From positions 62,001-126,000 of the forward strand of contig JAAWCQ010000007.1 of assembly GCA_022793335.1 (NCBI GenBank): a DNA stretch of 64,000 bases, given 5' to 3'. A program made the translations under genes and the position numbers. A model generated the notes under the pieces. The model saw only the letters and a program-made list of their open reading frames with translations. It was not told where the DNA came from and ran no database searches. Position 1 is the stretch's first letter. The number at the start of each line of letters is the position of its first letter. The DNA is from Clostridia bacterium (lineage in GTDB: Bacteria; Bacillota; Clostridia; Christensenellales; UBA1242). Positions 16,985 to 26,143 of this stretch are shown here, one piece after another.

Positions 16985-17209
16985 ATGGCAAAAACAGGAA
17001 AAGATTATTTTGGATTTGGAAGAGTTCTCAGCATTATCCTTGCTATTATCCCAATCACAGCTCTTATTTTAGGCGTTGCAACAAGATTTTCTGAAGGAAA
17101 AATCGTTGCTGGTCTTTTAAGATTGCTTTTGGGATGGAACATCATCTGGATTGTTGACCTTATTCTTATGGTTTTGAATGGCAGAATTATGAGAATTATC
17201 CCTTGCTAA
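16985..17209 (+). CDS. Small two-helix membrane protein
   Basis: 74 residues from the ATG at 16985, which has AGGAGGAA at the right distance; the upstream ATG at 16964 lies inside the -10 box. Two hydrophobic helices (VLSIILAIIPITALILGVA and IVAGLLRLLLGWNIIWIVDLILMVL) around a short polar turn. The family is not recognised with confidence; the layout resembles small stress-related membrane peptides. It sits between the two SIMPL genes. Confidence 0.65.
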   Translation: MAKTGKDYFGFGRVLSIILAIIPITALILGVATRFSEGKIVAGLLRLLLGWNIIWIVDLILMVLNGRIMRIIPC

Positions 17210-17220
17210 CAAAGGGGCAA

Positions 17221-17253
17221 AAAGCGCTCGCAAATAATGCGAGTGCTTTTTTT
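17221..17253 (+). terminator. Terminator after the small membrane-protein gene
   Basis: AAGCGCTCGCA / TGCGAGTGCTT stem (one G-T pair) with a 5-nt loop and seven Ts. Confidence 0.88.
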
Positions 17254-17470
17254 ATCTCAAAGTCAGTGATGAACGATTAAAAACAGAAATTTCTATCATG
17301 AATGCTAAAAAAATAGGCTAAAAGGTTGATTAAGAACGTTTAAAACAGTCTGAAATATTTAAAATTTGCAAAAATATGGCACAATTTGTCTAAGATTTTG
17401 TTTTATTGACTTATTATGGTTTTCATAAATATTTTGGAAGAAAAGAGAGACGATAATGTTGGAGGTAAAA

Positions 17471-18319
17471 ATGAAAGGGAAAAGAATTGCATTATCGGCT
17501 GTGATTATTATGCTTGTTTGTCTGCTTGTTGTTGGTGGAGTAAGCAGTGCTTATAGAAAACGACCAATTGAAGTTAAAGAATTTTCAAACGCACAGGTGA
17601 TTGAATATGAAAGCGAAGAGGAAATTTTAGAGACTGCAGAAGAAGAGACTAAAGAAGTTGGCGGCGAAATCATTGAAGGTGAGGAAGAAAGTTTGCCAAA
17701 TGTAAAGACTGATTTGTCTGAACAAATAAATAAAGTTTCAATTTGCGTGTATGGAAATTCAAAGGTGAGTTTGTCACCAGATAGAGCCAAAATTTCAGCA
17801 AGAATTGAAACGCTTGACGGTGAAATGGCAAAAGCAAAAGAAGCCAACTTTGCAACATTTGATAAAGTGATTGCTGCTTTAAAAGAGATTGGAATTGAAG
17901 AAGAGCAGATTGTGCTTAAGCATTTCAATTGTCATCCAAATTATGACTATGATTATGGCAGAAATATTATAGGGTATTACAGCACCATTACTTTTGATGT
18001 CAAACTTGATGGTCTTGACAAGGTGAAAGAGTGCGCAAGTGTGTTGACAGAAAATGGAGTTACAAACATCAGTGATGTAATATACGAAGTGTCAAATCTT
18101 GATGAAGAATACAACAATGCTTTGATGGCAGCTGTGGAAAATTCAAAAGAGAAAGCTGCAAAAGTTTTGGGAAGAAATGACCTTAAAATAGTAAGTGTAA
18201 AAGAAGAATATGTTTATTCTTGCAACAGCCTTTACAGAAATTATATGGATGATATGTCAGCTTCTGACCTTATTGGAAAACTTGAAATCGAAGCTAGAGT
18301 ACTGGTTGAATTTAATTAA
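17471..18319 (+). CDS. SIMPL-domain (DUF541) protein, membrane-anchored form
   Basis: 282 residues. An N-terminal hydrophobic helix (IALSAVIIMLVCLLVVGGV) is followed by an acidic linker of about 60 residues (EYESEEEILETAEEETKE) and a SIMPL domain starting KVSICVYGNSKVSLSPDRAKIS and ending LIGKLEIEARVLVEF. It is a paralogue of the protein at 16236 but exported and tethered. The ATG at 17471 has GGAGG 8 nt upstream; the earlier ATG at 17456 does not. A terminator follows at 18336. Confidence 0.83.
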   Translation: MKGKRIALSAVIIMLVCLLVVGGVSSAYRKRPIEVKEFSNAQVIEYESEEEILETAEEETKEVGGEIIEGEEESLPNVKTDLSEQINKVSICVYGNSKVSLSPDRAKISARIETLDGEMAKAKEANFATFDKVIAALKEIGIEEEQIVLKHFNCHPNYDYDYGRNIIGYYSTITFDVKLDGLDKVKECASVLTENGVTNISDVIYEVSNLDEEYNNALMAAVENSKEKAAKVLGRNDLKIVSVKEEYVYSCNSLYRNYMDDMSASDLIGKLEIEARVLVEFN

Positions 18320-18335
18320 ATATTATGTTTTAGAC

Positions 18336-18364
18336 AAAAAAGACGCAAAAAACGCGTCTTTTTT
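18336..18364 (+). terminator. Terminator after the membrane-anchored SIMPL gene
   Basis: AAAAGACGC / GCGTCTTTT stem with A-rich loop and T-run. Confidence 0.85.
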
Positions 18365-18505
18365 CTGTTTTTTAATATTTTGTAATCCTTTCATCTTGTT
18401 TTTAAAGAGAATGAAAAAAAGCAAGTCCACATTTTAGTCATAATGTTTAATATTTGATTATATAAATAATTTGAAGCTTTATTTTAATAAATATCGGGAG
18501 GGTAT

Positions 18506-19261
18506 ATGTCAATTCTGGTGCTGGTGCTTCTCGGACTTGTGCAGGGCTTATGTGAATTTTTGCCCATTTCGTCAAGCGGACATCTTGTTTTGCTTTCAAA
18601 ACTTTTTAAGGTTGAAGACAGTCTGTTTGTAAGTATAATATTGCATGTCGCGACTCTTCTTGCTCTTATGGTCGTTATGCGAAAGGAAATCTTTTATTGC
18701 CTGCGTCATCCATTTTCAAAACAATCTATGACGATTGTGGTTTCGACCATTATTACCTGCATAGTCGCAATTGTGCTTATGCCATTTATTACTGCTTCCT
18801 TTGAAGGTGTTATGCTGCCAGTGGCATTTTTAGGCAGTGCAATATTGTTATTTCTGTCTCAAAAGCTTAGTGGAAAAGGCGGCGAAATAAACTATAAGAG
18901 GGCGGGCATAATCGGATTTGCTCAAGGTCTTGCAATCTTTCCAGGCCTTTCTCGGTCAGGCACCACCATATCGGCTGGTCTGCTTGCAGGAGGAAATAAG
19001 GAAGATTGTGCAAAGTTTTCCTTTCTTATAAGCCTTCCAATTGTGTTTGGGTCGCTGCTTTTGGAGATTGTCAAACTTGTGGTTTTTAAAGAGACAATTT
19101 CTGTCAACTGGCTTGGACTTGCACTTGCATTTTTGATTGCATTTGTTGTGGGAATTTTGACAATTAAATTCATGCTTAAACTCACCAAAAACTTGAATTT
19201 TAAATATTTTTCAATTTATCTTGTCATTATTGCCATAGTTTCAGCAGTTATTTTATGGTAA
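18506..19261 (+). CDS. uppP: Undecaprenyl-diphosphatase (BacA/UppP)
   Basis: Integral membrane phosphatase that recycles the lipid carrier of peptidoglycan synthesis; it also gives bacitracin resistance. 251 residues with seven to eight hydrophobic segments. Family signatures: LVQGLCEFLPISSSGHLVL at residues 9-27 (Glu-rich motif and Ser/His loop) and the second conserved loop FPGLSRSGTTIS at about residues 148-159. GGGAGGG ribosome site. It implies a peptidoglycan-containing cell. The PAP2 phosphatase at 48871 could overlap in function. Confidence 0.95.
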   Translation: MSILVLVLLGLVQGLCEFLPISSSGHLVLLSKLFKVEDSLFVSIILHVATLLALMVVMRKEIFYCLRHPFSKQSMTIVVSTIITCIVAIVLMPFITASFEGVMLPVAFLGSAILLFLSQKLSGKGGEINYKRAGIIGFAQGLAIFPGLSRSGTTISAGLLAGGNKEDCAKFSFLISLPIVFGSLLLEIVKLVVFKETISVNWLGLALAFLIAFVVGILTIKFMLKLTKNLNFKYFSIYLVIIAIVSAVILW

Positions 19262-19275
19262 AATGCATTTTTTGT

Positions 19276-19304
19276 TTGATAAAATGATAAAATTACTATA
19301 TAAT
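19276..19304 (+). promoter_or_regulatory. Promoter of the P-type ATPase gene
   Basis: TTGATA (19276-19281), 17-nt spacer, TATAAT (19299-19304). Confidence 0.65.
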
Positions 19305-19387
19305 AAAATTTAGTAGTTATATTATTTAAGTTATACAATCAAATTTAAAGTTAAAAATTCATAATTTATATTTAAAAGGAAAATGAA

Positions 19388-22042
19388 GTGGAGAATTTTC
19401 ATAATAAAAGCATAAATCAAACACTTGCAGATTTTAAAGTCACTCCAGAGGGGTTGAGTGATGATGAGGTCACTGAGAGGGAGCGTACTCGTAAAAATGA
19501 TGATGATACTAAGCAAAAAAAGCATGGAATAGTTTGGCGTTTCTTCGAGCAATTTCATGACCTTATGATTATCATTCTTTTAATAGCAGCTGCAGTTTCA
19601 ATTGTGATTGGAATAGTTGAAAAAACCATGAATGAGATTATTGATGGTATAATCATTCTTGCAATTGTCCTAATGAATGCCATTTTTGGTGTTGCGCAGG
19701 AATATAAAGCAGAGAAATCACTTGAAGCGCTAAACAAACTTACGCAGCCAGAGTGCTTTGTAATGCGTGGTGGCTCACTTAAAAAAATCAGCACTAAAAA
19801 CTTGGTAGCTGGTGATATTGTATTGTTAGAGGCGGGCACAATTGTTCCAGCTGATTTGAGACTTATTGAGGCACACCAGCTTAAAATAAACGAATCATCT
19901 CTCACAGGCGAAAGCCTTGATGTAGAAAAAAATGCTGAGGGAATATATAAAGATGACACACCGCTTGGCGAGCGTAAGAATATGGCTTATAAAGGTTCAG
20001 TTGTCAATGTTGGAAGAGGACTTGGAGTTGTTGTAGCACTTGGAAGTGACACCGAATTTGGAAAGATAGCCAAGGTTATTACAGAGACTAAAGAAGAGTT
20101 GACACCTCTTCAAAAAAGCATTAAGGATGTTGGAAAACTGCTCACCTTTCTTGTGCTTGGGATTGCAGTTGTCACCTTTATTATCGAGGTTTGCATTTCG
20201 CCACTTAATGTAATGGATGCCTTCTTGACAGCGGTTGCAATCTCTGTTGCGGCGATACCAGAAAGCATGCCTGCAGTAATTACTATAATTATGAGTTTGG
20301 GTGTTGCGAGACTTGCAAAGCAGAGGGCGATAGTAAGAAAAATGCACTCTGTTGAGACGCTTGGCTGCTGTGAAGTAATTTGTTCAGATAAAACAGGCAC
20401 AATTACCCAAAATAAGATGACAGTCACATCAATGTATTTCAATGGAAAAACTCAAAATGGCAAATTTAAACTTGATGAAACTGGAAATCTGCTTGTTTTG
20501 ACTGGGCTTTTATGTAATGATACAAACCTTTCAAATGGAAAAATACTTGGCGACCCAACCGAAATTGCTCTTACAGAGCTTGGCAGAACGCTTAAGCAAG
20601 ATAAATTTGAATTTGATAAAACATACACAAGAATTGATGAAATTCCTTTTGACTCAAACAGAAAACTTATGTCAGTTTTGTGTGAATATCAAGGAAAAAC
20701 AATGCTGACAAAAGGTGCCCCAGATATTTTGCTTTCAAGATGTAATCGCATTTTGAAAGATGGCAAAATTATGCCATTGACAGAAAAGGATAGGGCAGAA
20801 ATTCTTGAAAGCAATGAAGAGATGAGTGGCAGAGCGCTTAGAGTTATGGGCTTTGCATATAAAAACTGCGGTCAAGAAAAGTTTGAAGAAGAGCAGCTTA
20901 TCTTCCTCGGTCTTATGGGTATGATTGACCCACCAAGAAAGGAAATAAAAGGTGCTGTCAAGAAGTGTAAAAGGGCAGGAATGCGCCCAATTATGATTAC
21001 AGGCGATTATTCAAACACAGCTCTTGCTATTGCAAAGGAAATTGGTCTTGCAAAGAGCATGGATGAGGTTATTACGGGCGAGCAACTTTCAAAAATGAAA
21101 GATGAAGAGCTTGATGAACGCATTAAAGTTTGTTCAGTATTTGCCAGAGTTAGCCCTGAAGATAAAGTCCGCATTGTTGAAGCGTTTAAGAGGGCAGGAA
21201 AAGTTGTTGCTATGACAGGTGACGGCGTAAACGATGCACCAAGCTTGAAGCGTGCAAGCATAGGAATAGGAATGGGAAAGACTGGCACCGATGTTGCCAA
21301 AGAGGTGTCTGATATAATTGTAACTGATGACAACTTTGCAACCATTGTGCTTGCCGTAGAAGAGGGCAGAAAAATCTATGGAAATATTCAAAAAACAGTT
21401 AAATTCTTGTTTTCTGCAAACCTTGCCGAGCTTTTATCATTGTTTATAGTCACACTTGCCTTTCCAAAATATGTGTTTTTGTTTCCAGTGCAAATTTTGT
21501 TTGTCAACTTAATTACAGACAGTTTGCCTGCAATCGCGCTTGGTGTCGAGCTCCCTGAAGCCAATTTGATGGAACAGCCGCCTCGTGATAGAAATAAGAG
21601 TCTCTTTTCGAATGGTATTGGTTGGTCGATTGTGATTTTGGGTATTGTTCAAACAATGCTTGTAATTGCTTCTTATGTCATTGGCCTTAAAATGTTTAAT
21701 GACAAGATTGCTGTCACAATGGCATTCTATACCTTAAATATTGTTCAAATGTTCTATCTGACTTCAATGAGAACAAATTGTCCATTCTATAAATCAAAAC
21801 CTCATAAAAATCTCTTCTTCTTGTTGTCACTTGCCTTCTGCTTTACTCTTCTTTCTCTGTTTGCATTCACTCCACTTAGAGACCTGTTGTCTCTTGTTCA
21901 GTTGTCTGGAATGCAATGGGGTGTGGTATTTGGCTTGTCTGCAGGAATGTTTATTTTCAGTGAAATTTATAAAGCTGTTGAAAATGTGGTTAAGAAGAAA
22001 AAAAGAGGAGAAAAAATATTTAATAAAAAGGAAGCTGAATAA
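19388..22042 (+). CDS. P-type cation-transporting ATPase (P2A, calcium-type)
   Basis: 884 residues with the full P2-type layout: N-terminal cation ATPase domain, TGES actuator loop (SLTGESLDVEK, about residue 175), phosphorylation site CSDKTGTITQNKM with the Asp at about residue 334, KGAPD nucleotide loop, and hinge TGDGVNDAPSLKRA. Transmembrane helix 4 has IPESMPAV, where PEGLP or PEALP is usual. Closest general match is bacterial calcium pumps, but the exact ion cannot be read off. I chose the GTG at 19388 with AAAGGA upstream; no in-frame ATG lies near it. The stop codon is inside the terminator hairpin. Confidence 0.9.
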   Translation: MENFHNKSINQTLADFKVTPEGLSDDEVTERERTRKNDDDTKQKKHGIVWRFFEQFHDLMIIILLIAAAVSIVIGIVEKTMNEIIDGIIILAIVLMNAIFGVAQEYKAEKSLEALNKLTQPECFVMRGGSLKKISTKNLVAGDIVLLEAGTIVPADLRLIEAHQLKINESSLTGESLDVEKNAEGIYKDDTPLGERKNMAYKGSVVNVGRGLGVVVALGSDTEFGKIAKVITETKEELTPLQKSIKDVGKLLTFLVLGIAVVTFIIEVCISPLNVMDAFLTAVAISVAAIPESMPAVITIIMSLGVARLAKQRAIVRKMHSVETLGCCEVICSDKTGTITQNKMTVTSMYFNGKTQNGKFKLDETGNLLVLTGLLCNDTNLSNGKILGDPTEIALTELGRTLKQDKFEFDKTYTRIDEIPFDSNRKLMSVLCEYQGKTMLTKGAPDILLSRCNRILKDGKIMPLTEKDRAEILESNEEMSGRALRVMGFAYKNCGQEKFEEEQLIFLGLMGMIDPPRKEIKGAVKKCKRAGMRPIMITGDYSNTALAIAKEIGLAKSMDEVITGEQLSKMKDEELDERIKVCSVFARVSPEDKVRIVEAFKRAGKVVAMTGDGVNDAPSLKRASIGIGMGKTGTDVAKEVSDIIVTDDNFATIVLAVEEGRKIYGNIQKTVKFLFSANLAELLSLFIVTLAFPKYVFLFPVQILFVNLITDSLPAIALGVELPEANLMEQPPRDRNKSLFSNGIGWSIVILGIVQTMLVIASYVIGLKMFNDKIAVTMAFYTLNIVQMFYLTSMRTNCPFYKSKPHKNLFFLLSLAFCFTLLSLFAFTPLRDLLSLVQLSGMQWGVVFGLSAGMFIFSEIYKAVENVVKKKKRGEKIFNKKEAE

Positions 22043-22053
22043 GCTTCTTTTTT
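22027..22053 (+). terminator. Terminator overlapping the ATPase stop codon
   Basis: GGAAGCT / AGCTTCT stem with GAATA loop, which holds the end of the coding region, followed by T6. Confidence 0.8.
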
Positions 22054-22090
22054 ATGTATAATACATTCAAAATAATCTCAAAATTTAATA

Positions 22091-22119
22091 TTGACAAATT
22101 ATTTAAAAAGGGTTATAAT
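22091..22119 (+). promoter_or_regulatory. Consensus promoter of the tandem paralogue pair
   Basis: Perfect TTGACA (22091-22096), 17-nt spacer, perfect TATAAT (22114-22119). This is the strongest promoter by match in the window and lies 22 nt before the ATG at 22142. Confidence 0.8.
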
Positions 22120-22141
22120 AATAAAAAATAGGGGGATAAAT

Positions 22142-22630
22142 ATGAAAAAAATTAAATATTCAAATATTAAAGATTTCTCAAAGATTGGTCACATTTCACA
22201 TGTTGAAGAAATTCCAGTTTTTGAAAGCGAAAAGGAATTTACTGACTATGTTTTTGCAAGCGATAATGTTGATAAAAAGAAAATTGTCAACGACCTTTTT
22301 GAAACTGCAAGCGAAGAAGAAAAATGGTATTATGGCGAAGAAGTTGTAATGGATAAATGCAAAAAGCAGGCTGCAAGAGAAATCAATGAGAAGGTAAACG
22401 AGCTTAGAAGAAACATGCTTGCTGAAGCAAAAGAGCACAAAGGTGAATATTTTGCAGTATTGCATTCACAATATTTGGGACATGGCGATTATTTGACTGT
22501 CAATGATGGCCTTTATACTTCTGAAGAAGTTGCTAAAGTTTGTGCTGATATTTTAAATGAACAATACAACCGCCAACACACCGTTGTTGACAATGAAGGC
22601 AATGCCACTGAAGATGAACAAGAATTATAA
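22142..22630 (+). CDS. Unknown acidic protein, first of two tandem paralogues
   Basis: 162 residues, soluble, highly charged. Begins at the ATG at 22142 (GGGGGA upstream); a longer frame reaches a TTG that is itself the -35 box and is therefore untranslated. Shares a pattern with the next gene: a PVFES..EF..(F/Y)V stretch early and a YF/YY-VL...Y...L-TSEEVAxxC-xxxL stretch late, so the two arose by duplication. The middle (residues 48-110) is helical and charged. I do not recognise the family. Perfect consensus promoter suggests high expression. Confidence 0.7.
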   Translation: MKKIKYSNIKDFSKIGHISHVEEIPVFESEKEFTDYVFASDNVDKKKIVNDLFETASEEEKWYYGEEVVMDKCKKQAAREINEKVNELRRNMLAEAKEHKGEYFAVLHSQYLGHGDYLTVNDGLYTSEEVAKVCADILNEQYNRQHTVVDNEGNATEDEQEL

Positions 22631-22638
22631 GGATTAAA

Positions 22639-23085
22639 ATGAAATACATTAAATTTGACGATGTAAAAAACCCTTTTAAATGTTGCTTGAAAGACCAAGA
22701 GCCAAGAAAAAATAAGCAAGGTCTTCTGTTTTTAGAGCATAGTTATGGCAATTTGCAAAAGGCGGGGAATTGTGTGATGCCTGTGTTTGAGTCAATTGAT
22801 GAGTTTAAGGGCTTTGTTGAATATTACAGAAAAGATATTATCAAAAAAGCTTCGCCATTAAAGAAAGACTACTATGTTTTAAAAATGAGAAAGTATGACA
22901 CATGCACACTTTATTATGATTTTGCTTTAAATCTTTTCACCTCAGTGGAAGCGGCAAATGCTTGCAGAGAATATCTTAAGAAATTCATTTCAGTTTTCAA
23001 AGAAGCAGACTTGCGAATTTGTGATAAAGATGACAATGAAATTGATATAGAAAACTTAAGCGGTGATGAAAAAATAAATGAATAA
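22639..23085 (+). CDS. Unknown protein, second of two tandem paralogues
   Basis: 148 residues, 8 nt after its paralogue with an AAGGA-type site. Carries the shared motifs PVFESIDEFKGFVEYY and LFTSVEAANACREYL, but lacks most of the central charged helix of the first copy, and has a diverged N-terminus with KCCLKDQEPRKNK. No membrane segment. Function unknown. The pair ends at a terminator at 23091-23130. Confidence 0.7.
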   Translation: MKYIKFDDVKNPFKCCLKDQEPRKNKQGLLFLEHSYGNLQKAGNCVMPVFESIDEFKGFVEYYRKDIIKKASPLKKDYYVLKMRKYDTCTLYYDFALNLFTSVEAANACREYLKKFISVFKEADLRICDKDDNEIDIENLSGDEKINE

Positions 23086-23090
23086 ATAAG

Positions 23091-23130
23091 AGATGGAATA
23101 GAAACAATTGGTTTATATTCCATCTTTTTT
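23091..23130 (+). terminator. Terminator after the tandem paralogues
   Basis: AGATGGAATA / TATTCCATCT stem, 15-nt loop, then T-run. The rest of 23131-23361 is AT-rich with no feature other than the promoter at 23316. Confidence 0.78.
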
Positions 23131-23315
23131 GATAAAATAAACAAGATTCGAGTTTGATAAATCTTAAAAAGTGATTTTGCAATTTTATCGACATAAATTT
23201 TGATAAATTTTTTAAAGGGTGCCAAATTTATTTGACTAAAATTCATTTTTGATTATAATTTAACTAGCATTGCATGAGTTTATCTTTTAAGTAGTGGCTT
23301 TTTTAAAAATTTCTC

Positions 23316-23344
23316 TTGCACATATTGGAAAAGTATGGTATAAT
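23316..23344 (+). promoter_or_regulatory. Promoter of the secG-rnr operon
   Basis: TTGCAC (23316-23321), 17-nt spacer ending TGG (extended -10), TATAAT (23339-23344). Confidence 0.75.
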
Positions 23345-23361
23345 AAATTAAGGAGAAGTTT

Positions 23362-23595
23362 ATGGGAAGTTTACTTTGCAACTGGTTTGAAGATTGGGGC
23401 AGATCAATTCGTGACGGACTTGGACATACTGGCGTAATCATATTCTTGGTTGTCTTTTTCTCACTTGCAATGTTGTTGTTTTATGGAATTATCAGAAATG
23501 CAACAATTACAGTAAAACGAAAAATCTCTTGGGGATATATCGTAATGCTTGTAATAGTGATTTTATTCTTTGCATGGTTTTGCACAATTCTATAA
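23362..23595 (+). CDS. Small two-helix membrane protein upstream of secG
   Basis: 77 residues: a short polar N-terminus (NWFEDWGRSIRDGLGHTG), helix IIFLVVFFSLAMLLFYGII, a basic loop NATITVKRKIS and helix YIVMLVIVILFFAWFCTIL. AAGGAG precedes the ATG. It is 27 nt upstream of secG under the same promoter, so it may be linked to membrane protein export, but no family is recognised. Confidence 0.68.
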   Translation: MGSLLCNWFEDWGRSIRDGLGHTGVIIFLVVFFSLAMLLFYGIIRNATITVKRKISWGYIVMLVIVILFFAWFCTIL

Positions 23596-23622
23596 AGATT
23601 TTTTAAGGAGACAAGATTTAAT

Positions 23623-23976
23623 ATGAATACTTTTATTTCTACCTTGCTTGATGGTGATATTACAAGTGATGCAGCAACCAAAGCGTTGCCTATAATTCGC
23701 TATGTCTTTTTTGCTGTAATCGTTGCAGCAGCAATCGTTATGATAATCACCACTCTGTTACAGTCAAGTGAAAACAACAGTGGAATGGACGCTTTCACTG
23801 GTGCTAAACAAGAAAGTTATTATTCTCAAAACAAGGGTGCATCAAGAGATAGCATTTTGAAAAGAATTACCATTTCTATGGCAGTAATTATTGCTGTTCT
23901 TGTGCTTGCATTCTTTATTACAGAGCTTGTTGTAAGTGTAAACGCACCAAGCACAAGCATGATTGCAGGTTTATAA
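23623..23976 (+). CDS. secG: Preprotein translocase subunit SecG
   Basis: Small membrane subunit of the SecYEG channel. 117 residues, two membrane helices separated by the SecG signature loop LLQSSENNSGMDAFTGAKQE. The N-terminus is longer than usual (about 20 residues before helix 1). AAGGAG site. The stop overlaps the start of rnr by one base (TAATG). The order secG, rnr, smpB, ssrA is the classical Gram-positive arrangement. Confidence 0.92.
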   Translation: MNTFISTLLDGDITSDAATKALPIIRYVFFAVIVAAAIVMIITTLLQSSENNSGMDAFTGAKQESYYSQNKGASRDSILKRITISMAVIIAVLVLAFFITELVVSVNAPSTSMIAGL

Positions 23977-26066
23977 TGACGGCAAAAAAGATTTTAATTG
24001 ATTTGTTAAAAAAAGATAGTCTTTCTTTTAAAGGGAAAGACAATCTTTTTTCTTTTATTTCAGCGTCCTATGACCTTCCACTTGAACAAATTAAGCAGGC
24101 ATACTGCGAGCTTGAGCGAAATGGTCAAATTTTAGAGCTTGATAAAAACCATTTTATTTCTATTCCTTCAAGGGGCTATGTTAGAGGCTCATTTATGGGA
24201 AATTCAAAAGGTTATGGCTTTTGTCATTTAGACAACAGTGAAAAGGAAGATATTTTTATTCCTGCCAATATGTGTGGTGGAGCAATAGATGGAGATAAGG
24301 TCGTTGTCAAAGTGCTTTCTGATAATGAAGATGGCTCTGATGGAAAAGTTGTCAAAGTCTATAAGGCTGTAAAATATATGGCTGGTGTGATTGTCAAAAT
24401 GGGAAGTGCCTTCTTTTTAGAGCCAGACAACAATCATGTGCCTTTCAAAATTAAGATTGCTGGGGGAATAAAATTTGAAGAAAATGACAGAGTTACCATT
24501 GAAGTTTTAAGAAGTGATGTTCCTACCGGAAGAGTAATCGAGGTGCTTGGCAAAGCGGATGATATTAAAGCTTGTGAGCTTGCTATTATAAGAGACCATC
24601 AACTCTATGAAACATTTACAAGCGAGGTGGTTGAAGCTGCTAAGAAAATTCCGCAAGAGGTAAGTCAAGAGCAGAAGAAAGGCAGGGTTGACCTTACGAA
24701 TGAAATAATTTTCACCATTGATGGAGAAGATGCAAAAGATCTTGACGACGCGGTTTCTATTAAGAGAACAGAAAATGGTTATATATTGGGTGTTCATATC
24801 GCAGATGTAGGTGAATATGTCAAATACTCAAGTGTGCTTGACCAAGAAGCTTATAATCGTGGAACAAGCGTATATTTCCCAACCTCAGTGTTACCAATGC
24901 TTCCAAAAGAGCTTTCAAATGGAATATGCTCATTGAATGAAGGGGTTGAAAGACTTACTTTGACATGTGAAATGACACTTGACAATGAGGGAAATGTAAA
25001 ATCCCACAAAATTTATGAGAGTTTCATCAAAAGCGTAGCCAGACTTAATTATACAAATGTTTATAAAGTATTGTGCGGACAGTCAGCAGATGAAAAGACA
25101 GAAAGCGTCAAAGAGCAGCTTGTTGTTATGCAAGAGCTTTCTCATAAAGTGCAAGAGAAAAACCACAGAAATGGCAGTCTTGACTTTGAAATTCCTGAGG
25201 TGCAGTTTGTGTTTGACGAGCATGGCATGGCTGTTGGATTTGAAAAGAGAGACAGAAATGATGCACATAGACTGATTGAAGACTTCATGGTGCTTGCAAA
25301 TCAGACCGTTGCCAAAGAGTTTTGTGACAGAGATATTCCATTTGTTTATCGTATGCATGAAGCGCCTCGAAAGGAAAAGGCTTTAGGCGTCATTGATTAC
25401 CTTAAAGGTCTTAATATCAAAACTCCAAAATTGCCTATGGAGATTACTCCTGCTTATTATCAAGAGCTTATCGCGTTATGTGATGGCAAGCCTTATACTG
25501 AAACTGTCAATAAAGTCATCTTAAGGTCAATGCAAAAGGCCAAATATTTCAATGAATGTTGGGGACATTTTGGATTGGCACTTAAATATTATTGCCACTT
25601 TACTTCACCTATAAGAAGATACCCTGACCTTACTATTCACAGAATTATTAAAGAAGTGCTTAGAAGTGGTCAACCAGAGGGAACAAGAATTGAAGAGCTT
25701 GAAGAATTTACCTTTGATGCAAGCAATCAGTCAAGTTTGACAGAGAAAAATGCTGATAAGGCAGAGCGAGAAGTTGACGATCTTTGGAAAGCTTATCTTA
25801 TGAAAGACAGAATTGGTGAGCTGTTTGAAGGGGTTGTATCTTCAGTTACCAACTTTGGAATATTTGTCGAGCTTGACAATACTGTTGAAGGGCTGATAAG
25901 AATAGAGGATTTGCCTGACAATGGTTTCTTACTGCTTGAAAAGCAACTTAAACTTAAAGGGCATAGGTTGACTTTTGCTGTTGGAGACAGAGTGGAAGTA
26001 AAACTGATTGCTTCAAATGTTTTTACAAGAAAAATAGATTTTGCTTTTGAAAGATTTGTTAAATAA
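23976..26066 (+). CDS. rnr: Ribonuclease R
   Basis: 3'-5' exoribonuclease that degrades structured RNA and partners tmRNA in non-stop mRNA decay. 696 residues: N-terminal helix-turn-helix, cold-shock domains (RGYVRGSFMGNSKGYGFCHLD), RNB catalytic domain with TIDGEDAKDLDDAVSI (metal-binding Asp residues) and CHFTSPIRRYPDL, then a C-terminal S1 domain (FEGVVSSVTNFGIFVELD). The C-terminus lacks the long basic tail of enterobacterial enzymes. Overlaps secG by one base. No terminator directly follows; a palindromic repeat lies at 26144. Confidence 0.95.
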   Translation: MTAKKILIDLLKKDSLSFKGKDNLFSFISASYDLPLEQIKQAYCELERNGQILELDKNHFISIPSRGYVRGSFMGNSKGYGFCHLDNSEKEDIFIPANMCGGAIDGDKVVVKVLSDNEDGSDGKVVKVYKAVKYMAGVIVKMGSAFFLEPDNNHVPFKIKIAGGIKFEENDRVTIEVLRSDVPTGRVIEVLGKADDIKACELAIIRDHQLYETFTSEVVEAAKKIPQEVSQEQKKGRVDLTNEIIFTIDGEDAKDLDDAVSIKRTENGYILGVHIADVGEYVKYSSVLDQEAYNRGTSVYFPTSVLPMLPKELSNGICSLNEGVERLTLTCEMTLDNEGNVKSHKIYESFIKSVARLNYTNVYKVLCGQSADEKTESVKEQLVVMQELSHKVQEKNHRNGSLDFEIPEVQFVFDEHGMAVGFEKRDRNDAHRLIEDFMVLANQTVAKEFCDRDIPFVYRMHEAPRKEKALGVIDYLKGLNIKTPKLPMEITPAYYQELIALCDGKPYTETVNKVILRSMQKAKYFNECWGHFGLALKYYCHFTSPIRRYPDLTIHRIIKEVLRSGQPEGTRIEELEEFTFDASNQSSLTEKNADKAEREVDDLWKAYLMKDRIGELFEGVVSSVTNFGIFVELDNTVEGLIRIEDLPDNGFLLLEKQLKLKGHRLTFAVGDRVEVKLIASNVFTRKIDFAFERFVK

Positions 26067-26143
26067 TGAGTTAAGTTTAAATTTAATTGTTAATAATCTT
26101 ATATTGTTTCAATTTTTAGTTTGGTGTATGGTTGAAATGGGGG

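Noticed and set aside
22091..22141. Extended start of the gene at 22142 from a TTG
   Set aside because: The TTG is the -35 box and the region is the promoter; the ATG at 22142 has its own ribosome site.
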